A stretch of 64,000 bases of DNA, from positions 1-64,000 of the forward strand of contig NZ_VRLV01000023.1 of the NCBI RefSeq assembly GCF_009760925.1. Direction: 5' to 3'. The stretch is from Nonomuraea typhae. Lineage in GTDB: Bacteria > Actinomycetota > Actinomycetes > Streptosporangiales > Streptosporangiaceae. Positions 41,844-52,600 of the stretch are shown piece by piece. Every line of letters begins with the position of its first letter. The stretch's first letter is position 1. Made by a program: the position numbers and the translations under genes. The notes below the pieces were generated by a model that saw only the letters and a program-made list of their open reading frames with translations, did no database searches and was not told the origin of the DNA.

Positions 41844-44800
41844 TCAGGGGCCGATGTGCACATAGGCAGCCCACGCCCCCGGCATCTGGGGAAACCTCTC
41901 TCTGGCTCGGCCCACTGCGTCGTGCAAGGCGTGCGCAGACCCCTCGGGTGCGAGTAAGCCTGCGGCTCCCACGGCCAGCGCGCGGTAGAAGCTCTGCGCC
42001 ACGTCGAGGGCGAGGCCGTCACCGATGGGCCAGAGTGTGCCCACGACGTGGGTGAACCCGGCCAGTTGGAAACCCGTGGCGAGGTGAATCGCCTCGTCGG
42101 TAAGCCGCAGGTTGCTTTGCGAGGTGCTGCAGGCCGACAGGAACGCGAGGTCAGCGTCGCTGAGGTCGAGACGCGACAACGCGGCAACGGTCAGCGGGTG
42201 AGCGAGGTAATCGTGCAGGACGAGGTGGCTGGTGGACGGGTCATTCCAATCTGTGACGCCGTGGCACGAGAAATGCGCGACGCGGTGCTGCGGCAGCGCA
42301 TCAACGACGGCCCGATGGTTGGCGCCAGAACCGGTGAGGACGATGGACGATGGCACGATCTCGGCAAGGGCCGCAGCCTCACGGGCGACGGCGTCGAGGC
42401 GCAGGTGCCTTTCTCCGGGGACTTCGGGAACGGTCACGATCAGAGCCGAGGAGACCGGCCGGGTCGCCGCCCGGCGCGCATGCCCGAGCGCCTGGACGGT
42501 CGGGGTGTAGGAGGAGATGGCCCGATCGAGCACGTTGGCCGCCGGTTCACCGGTCCCTGCCGAGTGGAGCGGCAGGAAAGACGCCTCACCTGTGGGGCAC
42601 CACCAGATCCTCGGCAAGTCGCCTTCCCCTGCGAAGCCAACCTTGGCGAGCACTGGTTGGGTGATCTTGATCCACGTCCAGGCGAGTACTGCGGAGATCT
42701 CGAGATGAGCATCCCTCTTGGTGCCGAGCCGTACGGCCGGGTCGAAGGTAGCCTCGATGGCCTCGTGGAGTTTGGCGATCTGCGTCAGGACGTCCTGCCT
42801 GCGCAGCCCGTTCAGCTCCACCGCGTGAACCGGCCGGTCAGCGTCGGGGGTGAGGACCAGCGCGTCGCCGCGAAAGTCGCTGATGGCGACGAGCACGATC
42901 GGCCCAGCGAGCGCCTCCGGTTGCAGATCTGCGATGGACGGCGGATTCAGGAAGTCACCGAAGCCGGGAACAGCGCGGATGCGGGTGAGGAGCTCCCGCC
43001 ACTGGCGGGCCAGGCGCTGATGGACCTGAACGGGATCCTGGCTCGCAGGCGGCTGATCCAGCTCGGCTCTGAGCTCCGCGATCTGTTCGGCCAGCTCCGG
43101 TTCCTGCCGCCGCAGATCGGCCAGACCTCCGCGAATGCCCAGGGCCTCCGACAATAGGACGCCCCGAGCGGCCTCCAGCAGCTCGACCGCGCGTTCCGGC
43201 GCCCCTGCCGCAACGGCGGCAGACGCGGCCTCCGCGGCCAATCCCGACAGACTGCCCAGGCCGCGTTCTCTATCGGAGCGGCGCAGGTGCGGTGAGACAA
43301 GTTGTGGCAGCAGGAGGACTGCTTCTTCGTAGGCGCGCAGCGCGGCAGGAAAGTCCCCTTGCAACATCGCCGTCGCGCCGAGGCCGCGGACCGCGTTCAG
43401 CCGCTCCCCTACCGGGGCCGCGGCCACGCCTGCGGCATGGGTGAAGACCTCCCTAGCCTCTGACAGTGCACTCGTGCTTCCGGTCGTCTCGTTCAATGCG
43501 CGCAGGGCGAGGCCGAGGTGATATCCGTAGGCGCATCGATGGGGGTGATCAGCTGGCGTGAGGTCCAGTGCCCGACGGGCCAGTCGTACACACTCTTCGA
43601 GGTTGCCGCCGCCACGCCGTAAGAGCACGAGAGCCAGATGCGAGCAGTACGTTGCCAAGGCCGGCCCCGCAGGGGGTGTCAGTGCGATGGCCTGCCGCAG
43701 GTACCGCTCCGCCTCGGCCAGGTGAGGCGAGCGCTTTGCGGTGTCGTTGGCCGTGCTGTCCGCTGCTTCTTCGGTCGTATCGTGCATCAGCATCAGCGTG
43801 AGCGCGTGGTTACTCATTAGTTCAGGGCGGCCCGGGTGGCCCTCCGGGAGGGCTTCGATCGCGGTTCTGCCGGTGGCCAGTGCCTCGGCGGCCGTGCTGG
43901 GTTGCGGCACCCGCTCGTAGAGCATGGACAGCGCGTTCGCGAGGTTACCGAGCGCTCCTGCTCTGTCCGGCCCGCGGGCGATCGCGACGGCGACGCGGCG
44001 GGCTTCGACCGACTCGGAAAGGAAGTGGAGCTCGCCGGTGGACACACATAGGTCGCTTAGAGCTGATGCCAGCGCGGCCGCGGCGGGCATGATCACGTCC
44101 GGATGGTTTACGCCTCGCTGCAGTGCGCTTCTGGCCGCCCGGACGGCCTCAGTGAGCGCGTCCTGGTTTCCTGTCCGCTCGGCCAGGAGTTGCAGGGAGT
44201 TGCTGAGGTTCACTGTCGTCGTGAGCCGCAGCACCTCACTGGTGAGGGGTGTGGCAAGGACCTCGCGCTGAACCTCGATCGCCTCCCGCAGGTACGCCGT
44301 TTCCCCCAGTACCTCGAAGCTGCGGGTAAGCGTCGCCCCCAGGCTGGACAGGTGCCGAGGGCGCTCAGAGTGAGCGGGAGACAGCGCGGCGAGCGCGTCG
44401 CGGTGCGCTTGGTTGGCCCTCACGAGAAGTGACGGCTTGCCCGTCCGCTCGTAGATGAGAGTGAGGACATTGCCGAAGGTGGAGTGGAAGGCGGGCAGTT
44501 CTGGGTCGGCAGAGCTGATCACCGCGCTGGTCTCGGTCATCACCCGCAGGGCCAGCACGAGCAGGTACTCCTCGCCAGTCACCTGGAATCGTTCGAGAGA
44601 CTCCGTGGACAGGTTGACCGCATGCATAGTCTGATCGGGATCGCCCGCCGGCGCCCAAGCCCAGGCTTGGGTTAGCAGGTCGATGACTTCCTCCTGGACG
44701 CTCAGGTTGCCGCTCTCACGAAAGAGTTCGCCCAAGGCGCGGGCGAGGTTCGCCAGCCGGTCAGGACGGTAGGCGCTCTGCTCGGGCGTCGCCTCCAGTG

Positions 44801-45503
44801 CCTGCCTGAACAGGCCGATCGCGCGGTGCAGCGTGGCCACTTTCCCGCCGTTCATGTACCTGTCCGCCAGCGCGACCGCCTTCCTCGTCAGTTTCTCCGG
44901 ATCGCCGGGCGGCCGGGGCGCATGCCTGGGCTTCGACTGTTCGTCGGCGGAGGAGTCGTGCATCGTGGAGCTCGCGGGAAAGGCCCATGTCACCAAGGTG
45001 GCGTCACCTACAGGCGGCATGGTGTCGAAGCCCCCGCGCTGGTAGCGGTGCAGGGTTTCCTCGTCGGCGGCGGAGATGACGGGACGGCTGGCGACCAGGC
45101 TCAGTCGGTGTCCCGCGATCAGTGCGGAGAACCATCGGATAAAGGAGTCGCCGGTGACTTGCGCGCCGGTGAGGGTCACCGTCACCAGCGCGTTCGCTTC
45201 CGCCACGCTTATATCAAGGTAGGCGTGGGCTTGCCCGCCTGTGGTGTGCACCCGTCGGGTCAGCCGGGTGATCCACTCGTGCCGCAGCAGCCCCACCGCC
45301 AGTTCGTCCCGGCCCCCTTGGCGCGCGTCCAGCAAGACGGTCCGGCGGTCGGTAATGTGGATCACCGTTCCGACGGGCAGCAGTGCCTCGACCGCGCACC
45401 GGCCGGAGAACAGAATCGTCTCTTCCCGTTCCAGCCAGACTCCGACGCCGTCCGGGGAGATCTCCCCAAGAGGGCTCAGGCGAATGAGATTCGGCGATAG
45501 CAC
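41844..45503 (-). CDS. TPR-CHAT protease
   Basis: A 1219-residue protein. Residues 1-160 form a beta-rich N-terminal domain (GVGVWLEREETILFSG, TGDSFIRWFSALIAGH); residues about 210-900 are TPR helices (YMNGGKVATLHRAIGLFRQAL, AEAERYLRQAIALTPP, PAALRAYEEAVLLLPQ); the C-terminus is a CHAT caspase-like peptidase with catalytic His in VAHFSCHGVTDW (about 1077) and Cys in LAFLSACSTSQSN (about 1124). Such proteins are sensor-protease effectors of bacterial conflict systems. GTG 45503 lies one base after the stop of the membrane protein gene, completing a three-gene operon. Confidence 0.88.
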   Translation of the reverse strand: MLSPNLIRLSPLGEISPDGVGVWLEREETILFSGRCAVEALLPVGTVIHITDRRTVLLDARQGGRDELAVGLLRHEWITRLTRRVHTTGGQAHAYLDISVAEANALVTVTLTGAQVTGDSFIRWFSALIAGHRLSLVASRPVISAADEETLHRYQRGGFDTMPPVGDATLVTWAFPASSTMHDSSADEQSKPRHAPRPPGDPEKLTRKAVALADRYMNGGKVATLHRAIGLFRQALEATPEQSAYRPDRLANLARALGELFRESGNLSVQEEVIDLLTQAWAWAPAGDPDQTMHAVNLSTESLERFQVTGEEYLLVLALRVMTETSAVISSADPELPAFHSTFGNVLTLIYERTGKPSLLVRANQAHRDALAALSPAHSERPRHLSSLGATLTRSFEVLGETAYLREAIEVQREVLATPLTSEVLRLTTTVNLSNSLQLLAERTGNQDALTEAVRAARSALQRGVNHPDVIMPAAAALASALSDLCVSTGELHFLSESVEARRVAVAIARGPDRAGALGNLANALSMLYERVPQPSTAAEALATGRTAIEALPEGHPGRPELMSNHALTLMLMHDTTEEAADSTANDTAKRSPHLAEAERYLRQAIALTPPAGPALATYCSHLALVLLRRGGGNLEECVRLARRALDLTPADHPHRCAYGYHLGLALRALNETTGSTSALSEAREVFTHAAGVAAAPVGERLNAVRGLGATAMLQGDFPAALRAYEEAVLLLPQLVSPHLRRSDRERGLGSLSGLAAEAASAAVAAGAPERAVELLEAARGVLLSEALGIRGGLADLRRQEPELAEQIAELRAELDQPPASQDPVQVHQRLARQWRELLTRIRAVPGFGDFLNPPSIADLQPEALAGPIVLVAISDFRGDALVLTPDADRPVHAVELNGLRRQDVLTQIAKLHEAIEATFDPAVRLGTKRDAHLEISAVLAWTWIKITQPVLAKVGFAGEGDLPRIWWCPTGEASFLPLHSAGTGEPAANVLDRAISSYTPTVQALGHARRAATRPVSSALIVTVPEVPGERHLRLDAVAREAAALAEIVPSSIVLTGSGANHRAVVDALPQHRVAHFSCHGVTDWNDPSTSHLVLHDYLAHPLTVAALSRLDLSDADLAFLSACSTSQSNLRLTDEAIHLATGFQLAGFTHVVGTLWPIGDGLALDVAQSFYRALAVGAAGLLAPEGSAHALHDAVGRARERFPQMPGAWAAYVHIGP

Positions 45504-45504
45504 G

Positions 45505-46407
45505 TCACGTATCTCGCTTCTCCGCCATGGGAGAGTTGGGGTCCCACCGACCTTTGCGCATCTGGCTGGTGACCCGCATGCCGAGCTCCCGTGTGACCGG
45601 TGTCCCGTCGACCGCCAGACCGAGCTTGACGGCGAGCTCAGCGGAGTGGAGGTCGATCACCGATTCGGCCAGTCCCGTGTAGACCACGACGGCCTGGCGG
45701 GAGCGGATGATCGACACGGCTCCGGTGACTGCCGCGATGATCGTGGCCGGCCACCACCACCAGGCCAGTAACAGGTAGACAACCGCCCAGCCGCCCAGCC
45801 GCGCGGCACTGGTGAGGGCGTCGGCCGCCCTGGTCATCTCCGTCCGCGTGCTCTCGGACAGCAGGAGCCATATCCTCGGCCAGACGGCATCCAGGTCAAG
45901 CCCGTAGGTGAGCAGCACACGTAGCCGGCACGCTCTGAATCGATCGCCGATCCAGCTTGGCAGCTCGGCCTCAACGGGGCAGATCCGCTCGGCCCGCGCG
46001 ATGGCGTCGCGCGCCTCTTGAGCCGTGCGTGCTCGCTCCGCGTCCCGTAGGGCCGCCCTGGACCGGCTGCGTCGCCAGCTGGCAATCCATTTGCCTGGCA
46101 CCTTGCTGCCTGGCACGCTCCACAGCCGCTCCGCCAGCCACCCCAGCACCGCGGCCGCCAAGCCAACGCCAACGGAGCCGGCGATCGCCGCGAGCGCGGC
46201 CAGCGCGAGACCACCAGGGGTGCGCAGCGCCGGCGCGCTCGCCCAGTCGCTGATTCGCGTGCTCAGCATCACATAGTCGAAGGAGTGCTGCTGTCCCAGC
46301 GTGCCTGCCGCGGCGGCGACAGCGAGGTATAACAGGCCGGGGAGCGCAAGCAGCGCAACCCATCGCTCTGCCAGACGCTTGCCTACTTCGCCAAGGAACC
46401 CGGTCAC
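45505..46407 (-). CDS. Four-TM membrane protein partner of CHAT
   Basis: About 300 residues: TM pair near the N-terminus (WVALLALPGLLYLAVAAAAG and ALAALAAIAGSVGVGLAAAVLG), a charged cytoplasmic helical region (AALRDAERARTAQEARDAIA), then a second hydrophobic pair (AVVYLLLAWWWWPATIIAAVTGA). GTG 46407 overlaps the stop of the small upstream gene as GTGA; an in-frame GTG at 46512 would overlap it by 109 bases and is rejected. Likely the membrane target or anchor of the CHAT system. Confidence 0.7.
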   Translation of the reverse strand: MTGFLGEVGKRLAERWVALLALPGLLYLAVAAAAGTLGQQHSFDYVMLSTRISDWASAPALRTPGGLALAALAAIAGSVGVGLAAAVLGWLAERLWSVPGSKVPGKWIASWRRSRSRAALRDAERARTAQEARDAIARAERICPVEAELPSWIGDRFRACRLRVLLTYGLDLDAVWPRIWLLLSESTRTEMTRAADALTSAARLGGWAVVYLLLAWWWWPATIIAAVTGAVSIIRSRQAVVVYTGLAESVIDLHSAELAVKLGLAVDGTPVTRELGMRVTSQMRKGRWDPNSPMAEKRDT

Positions 46408-46772
46408 AGCGGGGTCGCCTTCAATGAGCGACGCCCGATGCCGCACCACGGTGCCTTCTGCTGTGGCCCCACCAATCCTCGTCCTGCGCACAAGGTGACC
46501 GGGCAGCTCCACCAGGCGGCACCCGCTGAAGACCGCCCGCCCGGAATGGGCCGATAGGCGCGGCTGCCGGAAAACAGGCCGCCTGGCTGGACCTGAGCCA
46601 CCATAGCGTCCAGAACGTCGAGATCCTTTTCCACACCAGCGGTACGGCCCGCCCGTAGGGCGTCGCTGACTCGGTGCCAGATGTCTTCCATTCCACGGCC
46701 GCGAGCCAGTTCCAAGAGATCACTGTGATCATATTCGAGGCAGAACGCTGCGATTTTCCCACTCAAGTCCAT
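46404..46772 (-). CDS. Small helical/zinc-ribbon-like protein of the CHAT operon
   Basis: A 122-residue protein: helical N-terminal part (IAAFCLEYDHSDLLELARG, IWHRVSDALRAGR, VEKDLDVLDAMVAQVQPGG), then YRPIPGG and a Cys cluster WSCPVTLCAGRG ... APWCGIGRRSLKATPL that resembles the incomplete zinc ribbons of small adaptor proteins in actinobacterial TPR/caspase operons. ATG 46772. First gene of the three-gene unit, coupled to the membrane protein. Confidence 0.65.
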   Translation of the reverse strand: MDLSGKIAAFCLEYDHSDLLELARGRGMEDIWHRVSDALRAGRTAGVEKDLDVLDAMVAQVQPGGLFSGSRAYRPIPGGRSSAGAAWWSCPVTLCAGRGLVGPQQKAPWCGIGRRSLKATPL

Positions 46773-47331
46773 CGGTGGCCTCGATTCTGTGGGGGCGCGA
46801 GGTATCGGTGCACACATTTCAAAGTCCTGCCGATGTGCTCAATCTGCAAGTCATTCCCATGCAGGCGGCTGAGCTGTGCGGCGGGAGGAGCGTGCGGTGG
46901 TGCGACTGTGGCTGGCCGCCGTTTAGGGGGTGAGCAGCCCATGGGTTCGGGCTGTGACGCTGCGCCGGCAGGACCTCCGTCATGCTTTGCCCTCGCCCAG
47001 CCCGGCGGCCAGCACAGCGAGCGCCTGGGGGGCGGCACACACGCTAGGTGCGATGTCGGGGTGGCGCGTCATGGCTCGTCGGCCGGGCACGCGATGGTCG
47101 GTTCAGCGAGCTCCAGCAGGGGTTTCAGACCGGTGGGCAGCGGGGGGCCTTCGACCTTGACCTCGACGTCGATGCTGGTGGCCTGCCGGCTCTCGGTGGT
47201 CATGCGCCGAGGGGGGGACGACGCCGTGCAGGACCACCGGGCACGGCAGCAGAGGCGAAGCCTTCACAGGCCATGACCTGGGCGGATGTAGTAATCGGCA
47301 GGCGCAGAGGCGGCCGGCATCACACCGGAGT
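46773..47331. other. Non-coding stretch
   Basis: About 560 bp between the CHAT operon and the LGFP-like gene; presumably contains the CHAT operon promoter. I see no convincing gene, hairpin or repeat. Confidence 0.5.
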
Positions 47332-47925
47332 TCAGTAGGGGACCTTGACCGAGGTGGCGATGCTCCACGGGCCGCAGTCGGAGCTGAAGGTGCCGCGGTC
47401 GCAGCCCTGGACGATGAAGGCGGCTTTGACTTGTCCTCCGTGACCGTTGGAGGTCATGCAGACGCCGTCCTGGCAGGTGGGGTCCACCGAGTACGCGCCG
47501 CTCCACGGGGTCAGCCTGCCGACCTTCACCTGGGTGGTCTTGCCGCCGGCGCTCCAGCGGACGTTGAAGAAGTCCCAGTCGCGTCCGAGGCCGCTCCAGC
47601 GGAAGACAGCCTTGCCCTTGGCGTAGTAGGCGCGGACCAGAGTTCCGCCGCCGAGATTGGGAGACCACACGATCTTGCCGTTACGGAACTGCTGGTAGGA
47701 GCCCTGCTGGTTGGCGTAGCCGTATTCTTTGGTGATCGGGCAGCCGTAGGTGCTGTTCTCGCCGCCGTTGGAGCGCCACAGATCACCGATGAGGCTGCCG
47801 GCGGGGGCCACGAGGGAAGGGTCGCAGGCTGAGGCGTTGGCGGGCGGGGCGCTGATCGCGATGGCCGTCGCGGCCGCTCCCAGAGCGGTGGTCAGGCTGA
47901 GAAGAGTGCGAGCGGTGTGCGGCAT
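47332..47925 (-). CDS. Secreted LGFP-repeat-like protein
   Basis: A 197-residue protein with a Sec signal peptide (SLTTALGAAATAIAISAPPANA). The mature part has GSLIGDLWRSNGGENSTYGCP ITKEYGYANQQGSYQQFRNG-type features (as short motifs GENSTYGCP and YQQFRNGKIVWSP) resembling LGFP repeats of actinobacterial cell-wall proteins, and six cysteines, two in CQDGVC. Probably extracellular; ligand unknown. ATG 47925, SD AGGACC. Confidence 0.7.
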   Translation of the reverse strand: MPHTARTLLSLTTALGAAATAIAISAPPANASACDPSLVAPAGSLIGDLWRSNGGENSTYGCPITKEYGYANQQGSYQQFRNGKIVWSPNLGGGTLVRAYYAKGKAVFRWSGLGRDWDFFNVRWSAGGKTTQVKVGRLTPWSGAYSVDPTCQDGVCMTSNGHGGQVKAAFIVQGCDRGTFSSDCGPWSIATSVKVPY

Positions 47926-48405
47926 CGGAGAGGTCCTTTCCGGGAGTGGCTGGCGCTCTATGTGTAAGCCGGATTGCTTTCACAGTGGCGACAGAAAGTT
48001 GCGAACCCCTTGCAGTGCGCTATGAGGAGGCTCGGCGCGCTGTCGGTCAGGTGGTGGCCGGTGCGTCACCGCTGCAGCAGTCCATGCCGGCGCCACGGTG
48101 CGAGACGTGGGCCTGCGGCGCTGCCCATTGACACCCGAGGGGGAAGCCGCGTCCCGCCCTTCGCCTGCTCCTCGAACCGCCACCGTGACTCGGGGCAGCT
48201 CGGTGCGGGCCCGGCGCTGTCGGATCGATGCCCGCCGGTATGAGCCCAGGCTCGCTCTCGGCCTCGTTCGGGATCGCCCAGCGAGTCCTCCTCTGTCCGG
48301 CAAGGACCGCGCCGAGCCGTACGGCCTGTGAGTGCCGCGTCAGAGGCTCGTCATCGGGGCCGGTCATCGTTGCCGGCATCAGCGATCCGCAGAAGGGACT
48401 GCATC
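47926..48405. other. Non-coding stretch between divergent genes
   Basis: 480 bp separating the leftward LGFP-like gene from the rightward hydrolase. It must hold both promoters; no ORF with protein-like content was seen. Confidence 0.5.
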
Positions 48406-49545
48406 ATGACCGGCATCAGGGACAAGGTCCAGGAGGCACTCGACCGGTCGGTGGCCGAGCTGGGTGTCACCGGCATCGTCGCCCACGTCCAGGACGAGGA
48501 CGGCAACTGGTTCGGATCGGCGGGGGTGGCCGACCTGGAGACGGGCCGCCGCCGTGACCCGGCCGACCGGTTCCACATCGGCAGCTGCGGCAAGGCGTAC
48601 ACCTCCGCCGCCGTCCTGCAACTGGCCGCCGAGGGCACCTTGAGCCTGGACGACACGGTGGAGCAATGGCTGCCCGGCGTCGTCAGCGGCAACGGCAACG
48701 ACGGCAGCAAGATCACCATCAGGCACCTGATCACCCACACCAGCGGCCTGTGGGTGACCGGCTGGGACCCCGACATGTGGCGCAAGTTCCTGTCCCGAGC
48801 CGGTTGGACGGAGAACAGGCACTATGTCTGGACGGTCGAGGAACTGCTGGAACACCAGGGGTCCCGGCCGCCGATCTTCGAGCCGGGCACCAGCTTCGCC
48901 TACACCAACGGCGGCTACCACATCGCCGGCGCGATCATCGAGAAGGCGACCGGCCGCACGTACGAGCAGGAGGTCGAGCGGACGGTCATCCAGCCGCTCG
49001 GCCTCACCGGCACCTACGCGCGCCCCCTGCCCGAAGCGGGACTCCGGGGTCAGCACGCCAGGTTGTACTCGAGGATGTTCATCAAGGACGGCGTCGATCC
49101 GGCCATCCTGACCACGCAGAACTACGAGTCGTATCTGCAGGGACCCGAGACCGACCCGCTTGACGTCACGGATTCGACCTCCCACGGCTGGGCCGCCGGA
49201 GGCGTCATGTCGACCACCGGCGACATGCTCCGCTTCACCCAGGCGATAATCAAGGGCACGCTGCTGCCCCCGGCCCAGCACCGCGAGATGTGGGCCACGG
49301 TCCCCACCACGGACTGGATCCCCAACACCCGCTACGGCACCGGAGTGTCGCAGTGGACCCTGGCCGACGGCAGCATGCTGCACGCCGTGGCCGGCATGGC
49401 CAACGGATCCGCCGCCATCACCATGGGCACCCCCGACGGCCGGCGCCTGGTCTCCATGAACACCAACTGCGACTGGAGCTGGCTCCCGGCCTTCAACCGC
49501 ATCATCGAGGCGGCGTTCGGCTCGCCCCTTCCCCAGTTGCCGTAG
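48406..49545 (+). CDS. Serine beta-lactamase/DD-peptidase-like hydrolase
   Basis: A 379-residue class C-type serine hydrolase: nucleophile motif SCGKAYTSAAVL (SxxK), YTNGGYHIAG (YxN) and HAVAGMANG (HxG in place of KTG). The family includes DD-peptidases, esterases and beta-lactamases. No signal peptide, so an intracellular esterase/amidase-like role is likelier than cell-wall work. ATG 48406 with SD AAGGGA. Confidence 0.85.
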   Translation: MTGIRDKVQEALDRSVAELGVTGIVAHVQDEDGNWFGSAGVADLETGRRRDPADRFHIGSCGKAYTSAAVLQLAAEGTLSLDDTVEQWLPGVVSGNGNDGSKITIRHLITHTSGLWVTGWDPDMWRKFLSRAGWTENRHYVWTVEELLEHQGSRPPIFEPGTSFAYTNGGYHIAGAIIEKATGRTYEQEVERTVIQPLGLTGTYARPLPEAGLRGQHARLYSRMFIKDGVDPAILTTQNYESYLQGPETDPLDVTDSTSHGWAAGGVMSTTGDMLRFTQAIIKGTLLPPAQHREMWATVPTTDWIPNTRYGTGVSQWTLADGSMLHAVAGMANGSAAITMGTPDGRRLVSMNTNCDWSWLPAFNRIIEAAFGSPLPQLP

Positions 49546-49591
49546 CACCATCAGGCCCCGCCTGCGGGCGCCGGCCGTACCAGCAACACGG

Positions 49592-49610
49592 TGGCACCGC
49601 AATGGTGCCA
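49592..49610. promoter_or_regulatory. Dyad before the AfsR-type regulator
   Basis: TGGCACC-GCAAT-GGTGCCA, 7-bp perfect arms, ends ten bases before the start codon; followed by a partial repeat ATGGCGTCAT. A candidate operator or mRNA hairpin controlling translation. Confidence 0.5.
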
Positions 49611-49620
49611 TAATGGCGTC

Positions 49621-52600
49621 ATGCGAGTAGCGTTGCTAGGACCGGTTCGGGCCTATGCGGACGACGGCTCCCCGATCGACATCGGCGGAGTCCGGCAGCG
49701 CGCCTTCCTCGCCCGGCTGGCGTTGTCGGCCGGGCAGGTGGTGCCGGTCGGCATGGTGGTCGACGCCCTATGGGGCGAGCACCCGCCCGGTAACGCCGCC
49801 AAGGCTCTGCACGCACTCGTCTACCGGCTGCGCAAAGCCCTGAACGAACCCGCGATCGTGGAATCGGCGACGACCGGCTACCGGCTGAAGATCGGCCGCG
49901 CGGACGTGGACGCCAACCGGTTCGAAGAACTGACCGCGCGCGGCCGCCGGGAGCTGGCCGCGGGGTCCGCGCCCCAGGCCGCCGCGTCGCTGGGGCGGGC
50001 GCTGGCGCTGTGGCGGGGCGCCGCACTCGCCGACATCCCCGATGCGCCCTTCGCCGGTACGGCGGGCGCCCGCTTGACGGAGCTGCGCCTGGCGGCCGTC
50101 GAAGACCGGTTCGAAGCCGAGCTCGAACTCGGCCACCACGCCGAGATCCTCGCCGACCTGGAGGCCGAGGCCACCGGCCATCCCCTGCGCGAACGGCTCA
50201 CCGCCCTGCGCATGCGCGCCCTGCACGGCGCCGGGCGCCAGGCCGAGGCGCTCGAGGTGTTCGACCAGGCCCGCCGTACCCTCGCCGACCAGCTCGGCGT
50301 CGGCCCCTCGCGCGAGGTGCACGAGGCATATCTCGCCGTGCTCCGCAGGACACCGCCCGCCCCATCCACCCCCGCCCCTGCTCAGGCTGCCGCGGGGCGC
50401 CTGCCCGCTGCGCTCACCAGCTTCGTCGGCCGCGACGGCGAACTGCAGTTGCTGGCCGAACTGCTGGAGACGGCCCGGCTGATCACCATCACCGGGCCCG
50501 GCGGGGTGGGCAAGACCCGGCTGGCCCTCGAGGCGGCCGGCCGGCACCGCACGAACCGCCGCGGCCGCGGCTGGCTCGTTTCCCTGGCCGCCGTGACCAC
50601 GCCGGAGGAGGTGGCGGAGGCCGTCCTCGGCACGCTCGGCGCCGCCGGAGCCCATCCGGCCCGGCCGGGACCGGCCATCGAGCAGATCGCCGAGCTGCTC
50701 GGCGGCGGCGAAGCCCTGCTCATCCTGGACAACTGCGAGCAAACCCCGGCGGCGGCCGCCGACCTCGCCGGCCGGTTGCTGGAGCGGCAGCCGTACCTCA
50801 CCATCCTGGCCACCAGCCGGGAACCGCTTGACGTCATGGGCGAGGCGATCTGCCGGCTCGGTTCGCTGCCCCTGCCGCACGCGCACGCCGGCCCCGTGCG
50901 GGCCGGCGACTCGCCCGCGGTGCGGCTCTTCCTCAACCGGGCGGCAGCCGTACGGCCCGGCTTCGTGCTCGACGAGAGCACCGCACCGGCCGTCGTGACC
51001 ATCGTGCGGCGGCTGGACGGTCTCCCGCTGGCGCTGGAGCTGGCCGCCGCGCGCCTGCGCACGATGAACCCCGGCGAGATCATCCGGCGGCTCGACGACC
51101 GGTTCCGGCTGCTGACCTCCGGCAATCGTACGGCTCAGCCACGCCAGCAGACGTTGCACGCGGTCATCGACTGGAGCTGGAACCTGCTCACCGGCCAGGA
51201 GCAGACCCTGGCCCGGCGTATCGCGATATTTCCCGCCATGACCGGAGCCGCCGCCATCGAGGCCGTCTGCGCCGACGACACGCTGCCCACCGACGACGTC
51301 CGCTACGTGCTCGACTCCCTGGTGGGCAAGTCCATCGTGGAGCACACGGCCGGGTCCTACAGGATGCTGGAGACCATCCGCGCCTACGCGGCCGGCAAGC
51401 TGGACCTGGCCGGCGAGCGGGCTCCGACCCGTGATCGATTCACCGGGCATTTCGCCACGCTGGCCGAGGAACTCCAGCCGGTGCAAAGCTCCGCCAGGCA
51501 GGCAGAGCTGCTGCAGCTGTTCGTCTCCGAATACGACAACCTCACCGGGGCGCTGCGCCTCGCCCTCGACGCACGCGACGCGACCACGGCGGCGCGGATG
51601 CTCGGCTCGCTCTGGTACTGGGACAGCCTGCGCTACGACGGGCGCTCCAAGGCCCTGGTGACCAAGGTGCTGGAGTTCGGCGACGCCCTACCGGCGGACG
51701 CGCGGGCCGCCTTCACCGCGATCCACCTGATGGCGGGTCAGGGCGCGCCCGTCACCGACCCCGAGCAGGTCCGCGCGCTCGGCGACGAGTGCCGGCGCAC
51801 CGGAGCCCTGGAGCGGTATCCGATGCTGCCGGCGCTGATTCTGGCGGCGGCCAACCGCCTTGGCATGGACGACTTCGCCGATCAGGAGCTGGCCCGAATC
51901 CGCGCCGGCGCGGACCGCTGGACCATCGCCGCCGCCTTGATCGTTCAAGCCGCGCGGCACCGCGAGCGCGGCGACTGGCACGGCGCCGCGACCCTGTTCG
52001 GGGAGGCCCTGCGCATCTTCGAGGAGGCCGGCGACCCATGGTGGACCGCCAGCTTGCTCGCCGGCACGGCACGCATCCACAGCGTCGCCGGCGACCCACA
52101 CCAGGCTCTGGCCGTATACCGGCGCAGCATCGCCCTGGTCAGCGAGCTCAGCCCGCACGAGACGATCCTCCACCGGCTCGGCCTGGCCGGCGAACGCCTG
52201 CGCGCCGGCGACCTGGCCGGAGCTCTGCGTGACCTCGAAACCGCCGAACGGGCGGCCTGGGAGTCCGGCCAGCCTGCGCTGGAGGTGGAGGTCCTGCTCA
52301 TGTTCGCCGATCTGCATCACCGCCGGGGCGAGGCCGAGCGATCCGGCCAGGTACTCGACCGGGTGGAGCGCCTGGCCCGCGAGATCCCGCTCGAGGCACA
52401 GGCGATCGGCTCCCGGCTCGTCCTGGCCAGGATGGCGAGCCTGCTGGCCCGCGGCGACGCCGTAGGCGCCCGTGACCTGCTGCCCCGGTCGGTCGAGGCG
52501 GCGAGCGCCCTGCTGGATCCGGCGCTGGCCGCCGAGCTCGCGGCCAGGCTATTTCGCCTGGAGGGCGACCCGCACCGCGCCGCGATCATGCTGGGCATGA

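Noticed and set aside
46408..46512. Longer start (GTG 46512) for the four-TM protein
   Set aside because: It would overlap the Cys-cluster end of the small upstream gene by 109 bases; GTG 46407 gives a clean GTGA coupling.
47048..47338. Plus-strand ORFs in the spacer before the LGFP-like gene
   Set aside because: No SD, no domain, and GC-rich low-complexity composition.
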